The notes below the pieces were generated by a model. The model saw only the letters and a program-made list of their open reading frames with translations, ran no database searches and was not told the origin of the DNA. From positions 124,001-188,000 of the forward strand of contig CAWDXO010000008.1 in assembly GCA_963806335.1 (NCBI GenBank): 64,000 nt of DNA, given 5' to 3'. The translations under genes and the position numbers were made by a program. This DNA comes from Palsa-504 sp963806335 (GTDB taxonomy: Bacteria; Actinomycetota; Actinomycetes; Streptosporangiales; Streptosporangiaceae). Below, piece by piece: positions 38,177-47,357 of this stretch (the stretch's first letter is position 1; each line of letters opens with the position of its first letter).

Positions 38177-38459
38177 CCGGAGATCCTTCCTATCGAGGCG
38201 AAATCAGGAACTGCTCGCGCACGGGTGAGGAAACGCACGATCGCGATCATCCCCGGCCAGAGCCTACCGACACCAGCCGGGGACGACACACCTGCTCAGG
38301 TCCAAGGCTGGACACCAGGCATGATCAAAACGCTATGATCACGGCGTAACCGGCACATCGGGACGTTCTCCATGTCTTCCCGGTGTGCCGTCGGCTTGCC
38401 CTATTAGCTCCCCCGAAGGCTGACGGACGGGACGATCGAGCACACCTGGAGGTCATTCC

Positions 38460-39653
38460 GTGACGAGGGCGGGTTCGGGGTGGCGCGGCTGGCGGAGGGT
38501 GACGGCGGGCACGGTACTGACGCTGGCCACGATCCTGGCGGGAACGCCGGCGGCGGTTCCGGCGGCGGCCGCGGCTCAGGTGGCGAGCACGTCGTGCCGG
38601 ACGGCGACCGGCCCGTTCACCGTGCACGGAACCCAGGTGCTGGATCGTGACGGCCAGCCCTTCTTCTCCTACGGGATCACGGTGCCGGGCCTGCAGGGGC
38701 CGAACTGGGCCTCTTCCGGCCAGCTGGACCAGGAGAAGATCGCGGCGGCGGCGCAGGACTGGTGCGCCAACACGGTCCGGCTGCAGCTGAACCAGAACAA
38801 CCTGCTGGGGTCGAGCGGGACCGGCTTCGACCAGGCGTACCTGACGGCGATCCGGTCCGAGGTCTCGACGGCCGAGCACTACCGCCTGGTCGTGGTGCTC
38901 AACGACAACACCGAGTTCACCTCCCCGGCCGTGCGGAACCGGCAGAAGGGCCCGACCCCGGCCACCGAGACCTTCTGGAAGGACCTGGCCGGCGTCTACG
39001 GCCGCGACCCGCAGGTGATCTTCGACCTGTTCAACGAGCCGCGGATAAGTTCCGGCGGCACTTCGCAGGCCTGGCAGCTGTGGCTAAATGGCGGCCAGTT
39101 CGAGGGCGTGTCCTACCCCTTCGGCATGGCGGCCCTGGCGAACTACGTGCGGAACACCCTCCGCGCCCAGAACCTGTTCTGGATCGAGGGCCCGGGTAAC
39201 TCGTCCTCGTTCGCCGGGATGGTGAGCCAGCACGCCCAGCTGAAGGTGAGCGGCGTCGTGTACGCCGTGCACCACCCGGCAGGGCCGCACGACCCGGCCT
39301 CCTGGGACGCCGACTTCGGCTACCTGATCACCATGGGCATCGCGCCCGTGGTGGACGGCGAGTGGACCAACTACGAGCCCGCGCCGACCCCCGGCCCGAT
39401 TACGCCGCTCAGTTCGTGCTGGCCGGATGCGCCGACGATGGTGCCCCAGTTCCTGCAGTACCTGACCGCACACGGCATCGGCCTGAACGTATACCAGCTC
39501 CAGCCGGGCTACCTGATCAAGTCCTACCGCAACCTGGCCGATCCCTCGACGATCAACGCGCGCACCTGGAGCTGCGTGCCGACCCACGAAGTGCAGCCGG
39601 GCCAGGGCGCCGGATCGCTGATCCTGGCGTGGTTCGAGCAGCACAACGGCTGA
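38460..39653 (+). CDS. Secreted glycoside hydrolase family 5 (cellulase-like)
   Basis: An N-terminal signal peptide (about 1-38, RRVTAGTVLTLATILAGTPA then Ala-rich) targets the protein outside the cell. The TIM barrel follows from HGTQVLDRDGQPFFSYGI. The acid/base Glu lies in QVIFDLFNEPRIS near residue 197 and the probable nucleophile in PVVDGEWTN near 300. GH5 enzymes hydrolyse beta-glucans, mannans or glycosides. No carbohydrate-binding module is attached. GTG 38460 follows GGAGG. The last 101 bases overlap the open frame of the convergent iolH-like gene. Confidence 0.88.
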   Translation: MTRAGSGWRGWRRVTAGTVLTLATILAGTPAAVPAAAAAQVASTSCRTATGPFTVHGTQVLDRDGQPFFSYGITVPGLQGPNWASSGQLDQEKIAAAAQDWCANTVRLQLNQNNLLGSSGTGFDQAYLTAIRSEVSTAEHYRLVVVLNDNTEFTSPAVRNRQKGPTPATETFWKDLAGVYGRDPQVIFDLFNEPRISSGGTSQAWQLWLNGGQFEGVSYPFGMAALANYVRNTLRAQNLFWIEGPGNSSSFAGMVSQHAQLKVSGVVYAVHHPAGPHDPASWDADFGYLITMGIAPVVDGEWTNYEPAPTPGPITPLSSCWPDAPTMVPQFLQYLTAHGIGLNVYQLQPGYLIKSYRNLADPSTINARTWSCVPTHEVQPGQGAGSLILAWFEQHNG

Positions 39654-40563
39654 CGGCCGGCGGCGGAGAGCGTTCCGGCGGGCAGGCAGGACGCCCCGTT
39701 CTGGATAATGAGTTTTTAGCCAGGTACCGGCGGATCTGCTCGAGGTTGCGGGTCGACGACTCGCGGGCCCGCTCCTCCCAGGCGAAGACGCACACGGTCG
39801 CGATGCCATCGAAGTCGAGCTCGGTGAGCGTGCGGAAGAAGACCTCCCAGTCCACCTCGCCCTGCCCGATGTCGAGGTGCTGGTGCACGCGCGCGGTCGA
39901 GCCAGGCGGGTTCACGATGTAGCGCAGGCCCGAGGACGCCCGGTGGTCGAAGGAGTCGGCGACGTGCACGTGGGTCAGCAGCGGGCCCGCGTACCTCATG
40001 ATCCCCTCGATGTCACCGCCCTGGTGAAAGGTGTGCGGCGCGCAGTACAGGAACGACACCCAGTCCTTATCGATCCCGCGGACCAGGTCCACGCCGGCCC
40101 GGCCGTCCTCGATGAAGTCGTCCGGGTGCGGTTCGAGCACCAGCCGCACGCCTTCGCGCTCGAAGACGGGCAGCAGCTCATCCAGCGAGCGCCAGAACTG
40201 CGCCTCGCTGGCCGAGGGCGCTTCGGGCCGGCCGTTGAACTCGGAGTTCATCACGTCCACGCCGAGGTCCACGGCGATCTGGATGGCACGTTTCCAGTTG
40301 CGGACCGCGGCCTGACGTTCGGTCTCGTCCGGGCCTGACCACCGGTACAGGGGCAGCATGGAGGAGATCTGGACGCCGGCCGCCGTCAGGGCTTTCTTGA
40401 AGGCGGCGATCTGGGCTTTGCCCGCCCGGGGGTGGCCGAAGAACGGCAGGAAGTCCTCGCGCGGGGATAGCTCGATGTACTGGTAGTCCAGGTCCGCGAC
40501 CAGGCCGGGCAGGTCGGTGAGCGGGACGCGGCGGAACATATAGGGGTCGAGGGCGATCTTCAT
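39553..40563 (-). CDS. iolH: Sugar phosphate isomerase/epimerase, IolH-like
   Basis: The xylose-isomerase-like TIM barrel begins MKIALDPYMFRRVPLTDLPG and has YIELSPREDFLPFFGHPRAG, LEPHPDDFIEDG and HVADSFDHRAS, with metal-binding Glu/His positions. These match the IolH group of the myo-inositol cluster, whose reaction is not firmly known. The domain ends near residue 280 (NLEQIRRYLAK). The remaining ~55 residues are Arg/Pro-rich and translated from the antisense of the GH5 3' end, so the native stop has probably been lost. Start ATG 40563 overlaps the iolG stop by ATGA. Confidence 0.82.
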   Translation of the reverse strand: MKIALDPYMFRRVPLTDLPGLVADLDYQYIELSPREDFLPFFGHPRAGKAQIAAFKKALTAAGVQISSMLPLYRWSGPDETERQAAVRNWKRAIQIAVDLGVDVMNSEFNGRPEAPSASEAQFWRSLDELLPVFEREGVRLVLEPHPDDFIEDGRAGVDLVRGIDKDWVSFLYCAPHTFHQGGDIEGIMRYAGPLLTHVHVADSFDHRASSGLRYIVNPPGSTARVHQHLDIGQGEVDWEVFFRTLTELDFDGIATVCVFAWEERARESSTRNLEQIRRYLAKNSLSRTGRPACPPERSPPPAVSRCAARTTPGSAIRRPGPAALRGSARSSRCAR

Positions 40564-41582
40564 GACTGGGCCTTGGCGTAGAAGTCGGGGCGTTCCGGCA
40601 GGGGCACCGGGGTGCGCTGGCCGGTCCGCAGCGCCTCCTGCGCGCGGTCGGTGACCACCGCGGCGGCGTAGCCGTCCCAGGCGCTGGGGCCCGTCGACGT
40701 GCCGGCGGCTACGGCCGTGAGCCAGTCCTGCAGTTCGGTGTCGTAGGCGCGGATGAACCGTTCCCGCCAGTCAGCGGGGATCCTGCCGCTTCGCTGACCG
40801 CCGGTGCTGAGCGTCACCGCGCCGGCGTCCGCCAGGGCCACGGTCCCGCGCTCGCAGACGACCTCGCCGCGGATGTCGTAGCCGTATCCGGCGTTGACGA
40901 ACACCTCGTCGTCGACCAGGACGCCGCTGGCCATTTCGAACACGATGATCAGCGGGTCCTGCACGCCCTCGGCGGCCCGGCTGGTCCTTCTCGGCGTCAG
41001 CACGGCGGCGGCCACGATCTCCTCGTCGAAGAGCCAGCGGACCGTGTCGATCTCGTGCACCGCCGAGTCGCTGATGATCATCTCCGTGGTGAAGCCGTAC
41101 GGCGGCACCGACGGATTGCGGTGCGCGCAGTGCATCAGCAGCGGGGCGCCGATGCTGCCGTCGTCCAGCGTGGCCTTCATGGCCTGATAGGCCGCGTCGT
41201 ACCGGCGCATGAAACCGACCTGGACGCACCTGCGGCCGGCCGCCATCTCGGCGTCGATGATCCGCAGGCAGGCGTCGCTGGCCGGCGCCAGCGGTTTCTC
41301 GCAGAACACCGGCTTGGCCGCCTCGATCGCCGCGACGACCTGCTCCTCGTGGGCCGCGCCCCAGGACGCGATCAGCACCGCGTCGACGTGGTCGTCGGCG
41401 ATGAGGTCTTGGGCGCTCGCATGGACGACGGCGCCGGGCAGAGCGGCCGCCACCTGGCCGGCGCGGGCCGCGTCGACGTCGGTGACCGCCACCACGTCCC
41501 CCCCGGTGAGGACCTGGGTGATCCGGCGGATGTGGTCCTGCCCGATCATGCCGGCGCCGATGACGCCAACCCGGACGGTCAT
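40560..41582 (-). CDS. iolG: Inositol 2-dehydrogenase (Gfo/Idh/MocA family)
   Basis: The 340-residue protein oxidises myo-inositol to scyllo-inosose with NAD. The Rossmann motif is VGVIGAGMIGQDHIRR at the N-terminus. CEKPLAP near residue 94 carries the catalytic Lys, and DSAVHEIDTVRWLF near 172 carries the Asp and His of the active site. Position in a complete iol gene set supports the specific assignment. It overlaps both neighbours by four bases, so iolE-like, iolG and iolH-like are translated as a unit. Confidence 0.88.
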   Translation of the reverse strand: MTVRVGVIGAGMIGQDHIRRITQVLTGGDVVAVTDVDAARAGQVAAALPGAVVHASAQDLIADDHVDAVLIASWGAAHEEQVVAAIEAAKPVFCEKPLAPASDACLRIIDAEMAAGRRCVQVGFMRRYDAAYQAMKATLDDGSIGAPLLMHCAHRNPSVPPYGFTTEMIISDSAVHEIDTVRWLFDEEIVAAAVLTPRRTSRAAEGVQDPLIIVFEMASGVLVDDEVFVNAGYGYDIRGEVVCERGTVALADAGAVTLSTGGQRSGRIPADWRERFIRAYDTELQDWLTAVAAGTSTGPSAWDGYAAAVVTDRAQEALRTGQRTPVPLPERPDFYAKAQS

Positions 41583-42586
41583 GACTGCTCGCCTCCCTGT
41601 TGCTGATCCCGGCCGATGCCGATGCTACGGAGATAGTGGTAGGTGCGCCGCGCGATCGGCTTGGGCTTATCGAAGTCGGCCGGGTACATGTCCTGCTCGA
41701 CGACCACGAACAGGTCCCGGTCGAGCTCAAGCAGGGCCTTGGCCACCTCCTCGACGGCGGGTTCCCCGCCGGGCGGCTCGCAGCTGGCGCCCATGGCCAC
41801 GGCCTGGCCGAACGCGAGGCCGTCGCGGTCGGCGATCGCGACGACGGCCGGGTCCATCTGCTTGATGTGGACGTAGCCGATGCGTTCGGGGTGGCGGGCG
41901 ATGATGGCGACGTTGTCGGCGTGACGGTAGGCCAGGTGCCCGGTGTCCAGGCAGAGTGACACGTAGCGGGGATCGGTCTGGTCGAGGAGTTTGCTGGTTT
42001 GCTCCTGCGTCTCCACGTGGCTGTCCGCGTGCGGGTGGAACTGCAGGCGCAGGCCGTATTCCTGCGCGACCAGCCGGCCGAGATCGTTGGTTTTCTCGAT
42101 CAGGGTCCGCCACTGGCCGTCCGCCAGCAGGGCCGGCTCGAGGAAGGCGCCGGTCTTGTCGTCGCGGTAACCGGGTACCGGCACGAAGATCACGTGCTGG
42201 CCGCCGACGGCGGCGGTCAGCGCGGCGACCTTATGCGTGATAGCGACGATGTCCGGCCAGTCGCCGGGGCGGTGCAGCCCGCTGAAGCCGTGCACGGTGC
42301 CGCCGGCCACCTGCACACCGCGCCGGGCGAGCTCGTCCGCGAGCCGCGCCGGATCGGTCGGCAGGTAGCCGTACGGACCGAGCTCCAGCCACCGGTAGCC
42401 CACCTCGGCCACCTCGTCGAGGAACCGGGACCACGGGGTCTGCAGCGGGTCATCGGCGAACCACACGCCCCAGGAGTCGGGGCAGGTGCCGAGCTGGAGG
42501 CGCGGGCCGGGGCGCGCCTCCAGCGGGGCTTGCGGCGTGGCTTGCGGATTGGCCTGCGGATTGGCCGTCAGGCCAGTCGCACTCAT
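41579..42586 (-). CDS. iolE: TIM-barrel isomerase/dehydratase, IolE-like
   Basis: After a ~28-residue Gln/Ala/Pro-rich leader the TIM barrel begins LGTCPDSWGVWFADDPLQTP and continues with YRWLELGPYGYLPTDP, LQFHPHADSHVET, SLCLDTGHLAYRHAD and IKQMDP. The Glu/Asp/His metal ligands of the xylose isomerase-like superfamily are in place. In actinobacterial iol clusters this type is annotated as inosose dehydratase (2-keto-myo-inositol to diketo-inositol) or a related isomerase. It overlaps iolG by ATGA and follows the transporter ATPase after 29 bases. Confidence 0.75.
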   Translation of the reverse strand: MSATGLTANPQANPQATPQAPLEARPGPRLQLGTCPDSWGVWFADDPLQTPWSRFLDEVAEVGYRWLELGPYGYLPTDPARLADELARRGVQVAGGTVHGFSGLHRPGDWPDIVAITHKVAALTAAVGGQHVIFVPVPGYRDDKTGAFLEPALLADGQWRTLIEKTNDLGRLVAQEYGLRLQFHPHADSHVETQEQTSKLLDQTDPRYVSLCLDTGHLAYRHADNVAIIARHPERIGYVHIKQMDPAVVAIADRDGLAFGQAVAMGASCEPPGGEPAVEEVAKALLELDRDLFVVVEQDMYPADFDKPKPIARRTYHYLRSIGIGRDQQQGGEQS

Positions 42587-42615
42587 GCGATGGGGAATCC
42601 TTCCTGAATCGTCGG

Positions 42616-43623
42616 TTACGTGGCGGTGCTGCCGGTGCTGCCGGTGCTGGCGCTGCTGCCGGCGCTCGGCTCGTGGCCGATCCCGAGTTCGTCGACGTCC
42701 GCTTCCATCTCGTGGGCGATATCGGCGGCGGCACCGCCGGCGCCTTCGAGTTCGTGGCTGAGCTGCTCGAGCTCGGCGCCTCCGGCCATCAGGCCGGTGA
42801 GCTCGTCCCTGGTGATCTGGCTCTTCTCGAAGTAGCCGATGCTCCGGCCACGGTTGAGCAGCAGGAACCGGTCACCGACCGGATAGGCGTGGTGCGGGTT
42901 GTGGGTGATGAAGACGACACCCAGGCCCCGCTCACGGGCCTGGATGATGTACTTCAGCACCACCCCGGACTGCTTGACGCCGAGCGCGGCCGTCGGCTCG
43001 TCCAGGATCAGCACCTTCGCGCCGAAGTACACGGCCCGGGAGATCGCCACGCACTGCCGCTCGCCGCCGGATAGGGTGCCGATCGGCTGGTCGACATCGC
43101 GCAGGTCGATGCCCATCGCGAGCAGTTCTTCCTTGCAGGTCTTCTTCATGAACCCGATATCCAGCCGGAAGCCCTTGCGGGCCTCGTTGCCCAGGAAGAA
43201 GTTCCGCCAGACCGGCATCAGCGGCACCACGGCCAGGTCCTGGTACACGGTGGCGATGCCGTGCTCCAGCGCCTCACGCGGGGAATTGAAGGACACCTGG
43301 GTGCCCTCGACCTCGTAGCGGCCCGAGGACGGCTGATGCAGTCCGGCGATGATCTTGATCAGGGTGGACTTCCCGGCGCCGTTGTCACCCAGCACGCAGG
43401 TGACCTCGCGGGCCCCGACCTCCATGGTGATATCGGACAGCGCGATCACCGCGCCGTAGCGTTTGCTGACGTCGACCAGCCGGACCAGCGGCACGCCGTG
43501 CTGGCCATTGGTGGCGTTCTCGACGTTCTTGGCGTGCTCGGCTTGCCCGGCGCGCTCGGCGTCGCCGACTTCGTCGGCCGGGGCGTGGTGCTTGCCGGCC
43601 GGGGCGTTCTGTGGAGTGGTCAT
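42616..43623 (-). CDS. Sugar ABC transporter ATP-binding protein
   Basis: The 335-residue protein has one nucleotide-binding domain: Walker A LGDNGAGKSTLIKIIAG near residue 78, Q-loop YQDLAVVPLM, signature LSGGERQCVAI and Walker B VLILDEPTAALG. RbsA/AraG-type ATPases usually have two such domains, so this is the single-domain (FrcA-like) version that would act as a homodimer. N-terminal (1-45) and C-terminal (290-335, SAGSSASTGSTGSTAT) tails are low-complexity. ATG 43623 overlaps the permease stop by ATGA. The set probably imports inositol. Confidence 0.88.
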   Translation of the reverse strand: MTTPQNAPAGKHHAPADEVGDAERAGQAEHAKNVENATNGQHGVPLVRLVDVSKRYGAVIALSDITMEVGAREVTCVLGDNGAGKSTLIKIIAGLHQPSSGRYEVEGTQVSFNSPREALEHGIATVYQDLAVVPLMPVWRNFFLGNEARKGFRLDIGFMKKTCKEELLAMGIDLRDVDQPIGTLSGGERQCVAISRAVYFGAKVLILDEPTAALGVKQSGVVLKYIIQARERGLGVVFITHNPHHAYPVGDRFLLLNRGRSIGYFEKSQITRDELTGLMAGGAELEQLSHELEGAGGAAADIAHEMEADVDELGIGHEPSAGSSASTGSTGSTAT

Positions 43624-44678
43624 GCCGCTGCCTCCGCGCGACGTTGGATAAAGGTGTTGAGCAGGATGGCGCCCAGCAGCAGCAGGCCGACGAAGAACTG
43701 GAACCAGTCCGGGTTCCACCCGGCGTAGATGATGCCCTGGTTGACCATGCCGAAGATCAGCGCGCCGATGGCAGCGCCAATCGCGGACCCGCGCCCGCCG
43801 GTCAGCGCGCAGCCGCCGACGACCGCGCAGATGATGTAGACGAACTCGTTGCCTACGCCCTGGGAGGTCTGGATGGTGTTGAACAGGAACAGCGTGTGCA
43901 TGCCGGTGAACCAGGCCATCACGCCCACCGCCAGGAACAGGCCGATCTTCACCTTGGCCACCGGCACCCCGACGGCCCGGGCGCTGACCGGGTGGCCGCC
44001 GGCGGCGAAGATCCAGTTGCCGATGCGGGTCCGCATCAGGATCCAGGTCGCGATCACGACGAAGACGATCCAGTAGATCACGCTGGTCCTGATGTTCACC
44101 CCGCCGACGGTGAAGCTGCCCGAGAACACCACCCGCGCCGAGCTGAAGCCCTGCAGGGTGGAGATGTCCGGGCTGGCCACCTGGTTGGTGATGCTCTGGG
44201 TCAGGGCGATGTTCAGGCCCTGGAGCATGAAGAACATGCCCAGGGTCACCAGGAAGCTCGGGATTCCGGTCTTGACCACGATCCAGCCGTTCAGGAGCGC
44301 GATCAGCAAGGACAGGCCCAGCGCCACCAGCACCCCGACCCACGCGTTCGTGGTGAACTCGTAGGCGAACAGGGAAGCGCACAGCGCCGAGCTGGTGACG
44401 GCGACGCCCGCCGACAGGTCGAACTCGCCGCCGATCATCAGCAGCGCGATCGGCGTGGCCATCAGGCCGTAGGTCGAGGTGACGTACAGGACGCTGGAGA
44501 ACGAGTTCGCGTTCCGGAACGGCGGCGCGACGATGAAGAAGAAAACGTAGATGATGATCGCGCCCGCCAGCGCGCCGGCCTCGGGCCGGGCCAGGAATCG
44601 GGCCAGGCCCGACTTCCGCCCCATCCGCTCATCGCGGAGCGGCGGCGGGGTGACAGGAGCTTCCGCTATCTGAGTCAT
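43620..44678 (-). CDS. Sugar ABC transporter permease (RbsC/BPD_transp_2 type)
   Basis: The 352-residue integral membrane protein has eight to ten transmembrane segments. Family landmarks are LMIGGEFDLSAGVAVTSSAL near residue 80, VVGGCALTGGRGSAIGAAIGAL near 285 and GIIYAGWNPDWFQFFVG near 315. It forms the membrane channel for the ATPase encoded immediately downstream and the binding protein upstream. ATG 44678 follows a GAGAGG site. Its place inside the iol operon points to inositol or a related polyol. Confidence 0.88.
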   Translation of the reverse strand: MTQIAEAPVTPPPLRDERMGRKSGLARFLARPEAGALAGAIIIYVFFFIVAPPFRNANSFSSVLYVTSTYGLMATPIALLMIGGEFDLSAGVAVTSSALCASLFAYEFTTNAWVGVLVALGLSLLIALLNGWIVVKTGIPSFLVTLGMFFMLQGLNIALTQSITNQVASPDISTLQGFSSARVVFSGSFTVGGVNIRTSVIYWIVFVVIATWILMRTRIGNWIFAAGGHPVSARAVGVPVAKVKIGLFLAVGVMAWFTGMHTLFLFNTIQTSQGVGNEFVYIICAVVGGCALTGGRGSAIGAAIGALIFGMVNQGIIYAGWNPDWFQFFVGLLLLGAILLNTFIQRRAEAAA

Positions 44679-44741
44679 TTGTAAACCTCTCTTTCTGTGC
44701 GGGGGTCATCTTGCGAGCGGGTGACCCCCGCGCGACATCCG

Positions 44742-45758
44742 TTAGCGGGTGCCGCGCTGCGCATAAATCGCGACCTGGGCGACGTTGGTGCTGTCGATGA
44801 ACGACGGGCCGGTCAGCACGGTCTGGCCGCCGCCGAGGACGTCGCCGTTGGTCAGGTACAGCCACAGCGAGTCGACCGACAGATAACCCTGCAGGTAGGG
44901 CTGCTGGTCCACCGCCCACTGCACCGCCCCGGACTTGATCTTGGCGATCTCCGCGGCGTTGGTGTCGAAGGTGTACAGCTTGGTGGTGCTGTGCGCCGCG
45001 GCGATCGCCTGGATGGCGACGAGCGCGACCGGCGCGCCGAGGGTGATGACGGCGTCGATGCTCCTGTTCCTGGTGAGCTCGGCCGTCATCGAGGACAGCA
45101 TGGCCGAGTTGTCCTCGCCGTTCACGTAGAGCTTGCTCATCGTGCCCTCGGAGCCGAGGCCCTGCTTCACGCCCGCGCACCGGGCTTCGAGCTGGACCTG
45201 CCCCTGGGCCTGCAGGACGCAGAGCACGTTCTTGGCGCCGGCCGCCGCGAGTCGCTTGCCCGCCGCGACACCTGCGACGGCTTCAGCCTGCCCGAAGTAC
45301 TCCATCCCGCCGCACTGCTGCCAGTTATTGACGCCCGCGTTGAACATGACCACGGGGATCCCGGCCGCCCTGGCCTTCTGGACCGACGGGCAGATGGCCG
45401 CGGGGGCGGGGTCGGTGACCGCGATGCCGCTGACGTGGCTGTTGATCGCGTCCTGGATCAGCTGGGCCTGCTGGGTCGGGTCGGGGTTACTTGAGTACTT
45501 CAGCGTGATGTTGTCCTTAGCCGCGGCGGCGGACGCGCCGGCCCGGATGATGTCCCAGAAGGTGTCGCCTGGCGCGGCGTGCGTGATCATGGCGACCGTG
45601 TAGTGCGGCGTGTTGGCGTGGCCGGCCGAGACATTCTGGGCCGCGTTCGCGGCCGCCTCGGCCGCTTTCTTGCCGCCGGTGGAGCTGCAGGCGGCTAGGA
45701 CGAGCGCGAGGATAGCGATCAGAGCGATGCCTACGGCCCGGTTTCTGGATCTGAACAT
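44742..45758 (-). CDS. Sugar ABC transporter substrate-binding lipoprotein
   Basis: The signal peptide ends in a lipobox LAAC with the lipidated Cys at residue 24. The mature protein is a periplasmic-binding-protein-like type I fold (VAMITHAAPGDTFWDIIRAG, GIAVTDPAPAAICPSVQKA, FNAGVNNWQQCGG, DAVITLGAPVALVAIQA). It is the RbsB-like binding component of the import system with the two downstream genes. Three further Cys residues are present. Specificity for inositol is inferred from the operon. Confidence 0.88.
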   Translation of the reverse strand: MFRSRNRAVGIALIAILALVLAACSSTGGKKAAEAAANAAQNVSAGHANTPHYTVAMITHAAPGDTFWDIIRAGASAAAAKDNITLKYSSNPDPTQQAQLIQDAINSHVSGIAVTDPAPAAICPSVQKARAAGIPVVMFNAGVNNWQQCGGMEYFGQAEAVAGVAAGKRLAAAGAKNVLCVLQAQGQVQLEARCAGVKQGLGSEGTMSKLYVNGEDNSAMLSSMTAELTRNRSIDAVITLGAPVALVAIQAIAAAHSTTKLYTFDTNAAEIAKIKSGAVQWAVDQQPYLQGYLSVDSLWLYLTNGDVLGGGQTVLTGPSFIDSTNVAQVAIYAQRGTR

Positions 45759-45839
45759 CTGCCGATACCTCCGGATGAGGGGATTTGCCTGGTTGCGGGG
45801 TGGACCTGGCCGTACCGGTCAGGTGGCGGTCGGGGCGGG

Positions 45840-47342
45840 TCAGGTGGCGGTCGGGAAATGCATGTGCGTACGGTGGTGCTCTTGGGGTTCGTTATCTGGC
45901 CAGCGACTGGTGATGGCTTTGGCGTGGGTGTAGAAGCGGATGCCTTCCGGGCCGTGCACGTGGGTGTCACCGAACAGCGAGTCCTTCCACCCGCCGAAGG
46001 AGTAGAAGGCCATCGGCACCGGGATCGGGACGTTGATGCCGATCATCCCGACCTGGACGTCGCGCTGGAATTTCCTCGCCGCCTGGCCACTGGAGGTGAA
46101 GATCGCGGTGCCGTTGCCGTAGGGGTTAGCGTTAACAAGGTCCAGGGCCTCGCCAAAGGTCTCGGCCCGGAGAATGACCAGGACCGGGCCGAAGATCTCG
46201 TCGGTGTAGATATCCATGTCGGTGGTGACGTGGTCGAACAGGCACGGGCCGACGAAGAAGCCGTCCTCGTGGTCCTTGACGACCAGGTCCCGGCCGTCCA
46301 CCACGAGGGTGGCGCCGGCCTGCTCGCCCCGGCCGACGTAGCCGACGATGCGGTCCCTGGCCTCCGGCGTGACGACCGGGCCCATCTCCGAGGCATTGTC
46401 CCGGCCCGGGCCGACCTTCACGTCCTCGGCCTTTTCCTTCAGCTTCGCGACCAGGGCGTCGCCCGCGTCGCCCACGGCGACGACCGCGGAGATCGCCATG
46501 CAGCGCTGGCCGGCGGATCCGTATCCTGCCGCCGTGATGTGGTTGGCCGCGAAGTCCATGTCCGCATCGGGCAGCACCACCGCGTGGTTCTTCGCGCCGC
46601 CGAGGGCCTGCACGCGCTTGCCCTTGGTTGAAGCCCGCTGGTGGACGTACCTGGCGATGGGGGTCGAGCCGACGAAGCTCACCGCTTGGATGCCGGGATG
46701 GTCCAGGATCGCGTCGACGGCGACCTTGTCCCCGTGCACGACGTTGAAGACGCCCTCGGGCAGCCCGGCCTCGGCGTAGAGGCGGGCGATGAGGTTCGAC
46801 GCGGACGGGTCGCGTTCGCTCGGCTTGAGGATGAAGGTGTTGCCGGTGGCGATGGCGACGGGGTGCATCCACATCGGCACCATGGCGGGGAAGTTGAAGG
46901 GGGTGATCCCCGCGCAGACCCCGAGCGGCTGCCGGAACGAGTAGGCGTCGACGTCGGTGGAGACCTGCTCGGAGTATTCGCCCTTGAGCAGCGTCGGGAT
47001 GCCGCAGGCAAATTCGACGACCTCAAGGCCGCGGGTGACCTCGCCCTTGGCGTCGGAGACGACCTTGCCGTGCTCGTCGGCGACGATCTCGGACAGCTCG
47101 TCCAGATGCTGCTCGATAAGATCGCGCAACGCGAACATGATGCGCGACCGGCGGACGAGCGACACGTCGCGCCAGGCGTCGAACGCCTTCTGCGCCGCCT
47201 GGACGGCAGCGTCAACGTCGGCCACCTCGGCCAGTGCGACCTGGGCCTGCTGCGCACCCGTGGCGGGGTTGTAAACGGGGCCGAATCTCGTCGACGCCCC
47301 GGTCGTTTCCGATCCGGCGATCCAGTGCGGGATGGTGCGCAT
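45840..47342 (-). CDS. mmsA: Methylmalonate-semialdehyde dehydrogenase (CoA-acylating)
   Basis: The 500-residue aldehyde dehydrogenase converts malonate or methylmalonate semialdehyde to acetyl- or propionyl-CoA, the last step of inositol degradation (IolA). Motifs are GVCAGITPFNFPAMVPMWM, KPSERDPSAS, FVGSTPIARYVH, LGGAKNHAVVLPDAD and the catalytic Cys in SAGQRCMAIS near residue 285. The C-terminus is longer than usual and His-rich (HHRTHMHFPTAT). A 17-bp direct repeat (GTCAGGTGGCGGTCGGG, 45819 and 45839) straddles its stop codon. It lies 15 bases after iolD. Confidence 0.9.
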   Translation of the reverse strand: MRTIPHWIAGSETTGASTRFGPVYNPATGAQQAQVALAEVADVDAAVQAAQKAFDAWRDVSLVRRSRIMFALRDLIEQHLDELSEIVADEHGKVVSDAKGEVTRGLEVVEFACGIPTLLKGEYSEQVSTDVDAYSFRQPLGVCAGITPFNFPAMVPMWMHPVAIATGNTFILKPSERDPSASNLIARLYAEAGLPEGVFNVVHGDKVAVDAILDHPGIQAVSFVGSTPIARYVHQRASTKGKRVQALGGAKNHAVVLPDADMDFAANHITAAGYGSAGQRCMAISAVVAVGDAGDALVAKLKEKAEDVKVGPGRDNASEMGPVVTPEARDRIVGYVGRGEQAGATLVVDGRDLVVKDHEDGFFVGPCLFDHVTTDMDIYTDEIFGPVLVILRAETFGEALDLVNANPYGNGTAIFTSSGQAARKFQRDVQVGMIGINVPIPVPMAFYSFGGWKDSLFGDTHVHGPEGIRFYTHAKAITSRWPDNEPQEHHRTHMHFPTAT

Positions 47343-47357
47343 ATGTCTTTCGGCCTT

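Noticed and set aside
42616..44382. A 588-codon frame including the ABC ATPase
   Set aside because: The first ~250 codons are an off-frame shadow of the permease gene. The ATPase starts at 43623 with an ATGA overlap.
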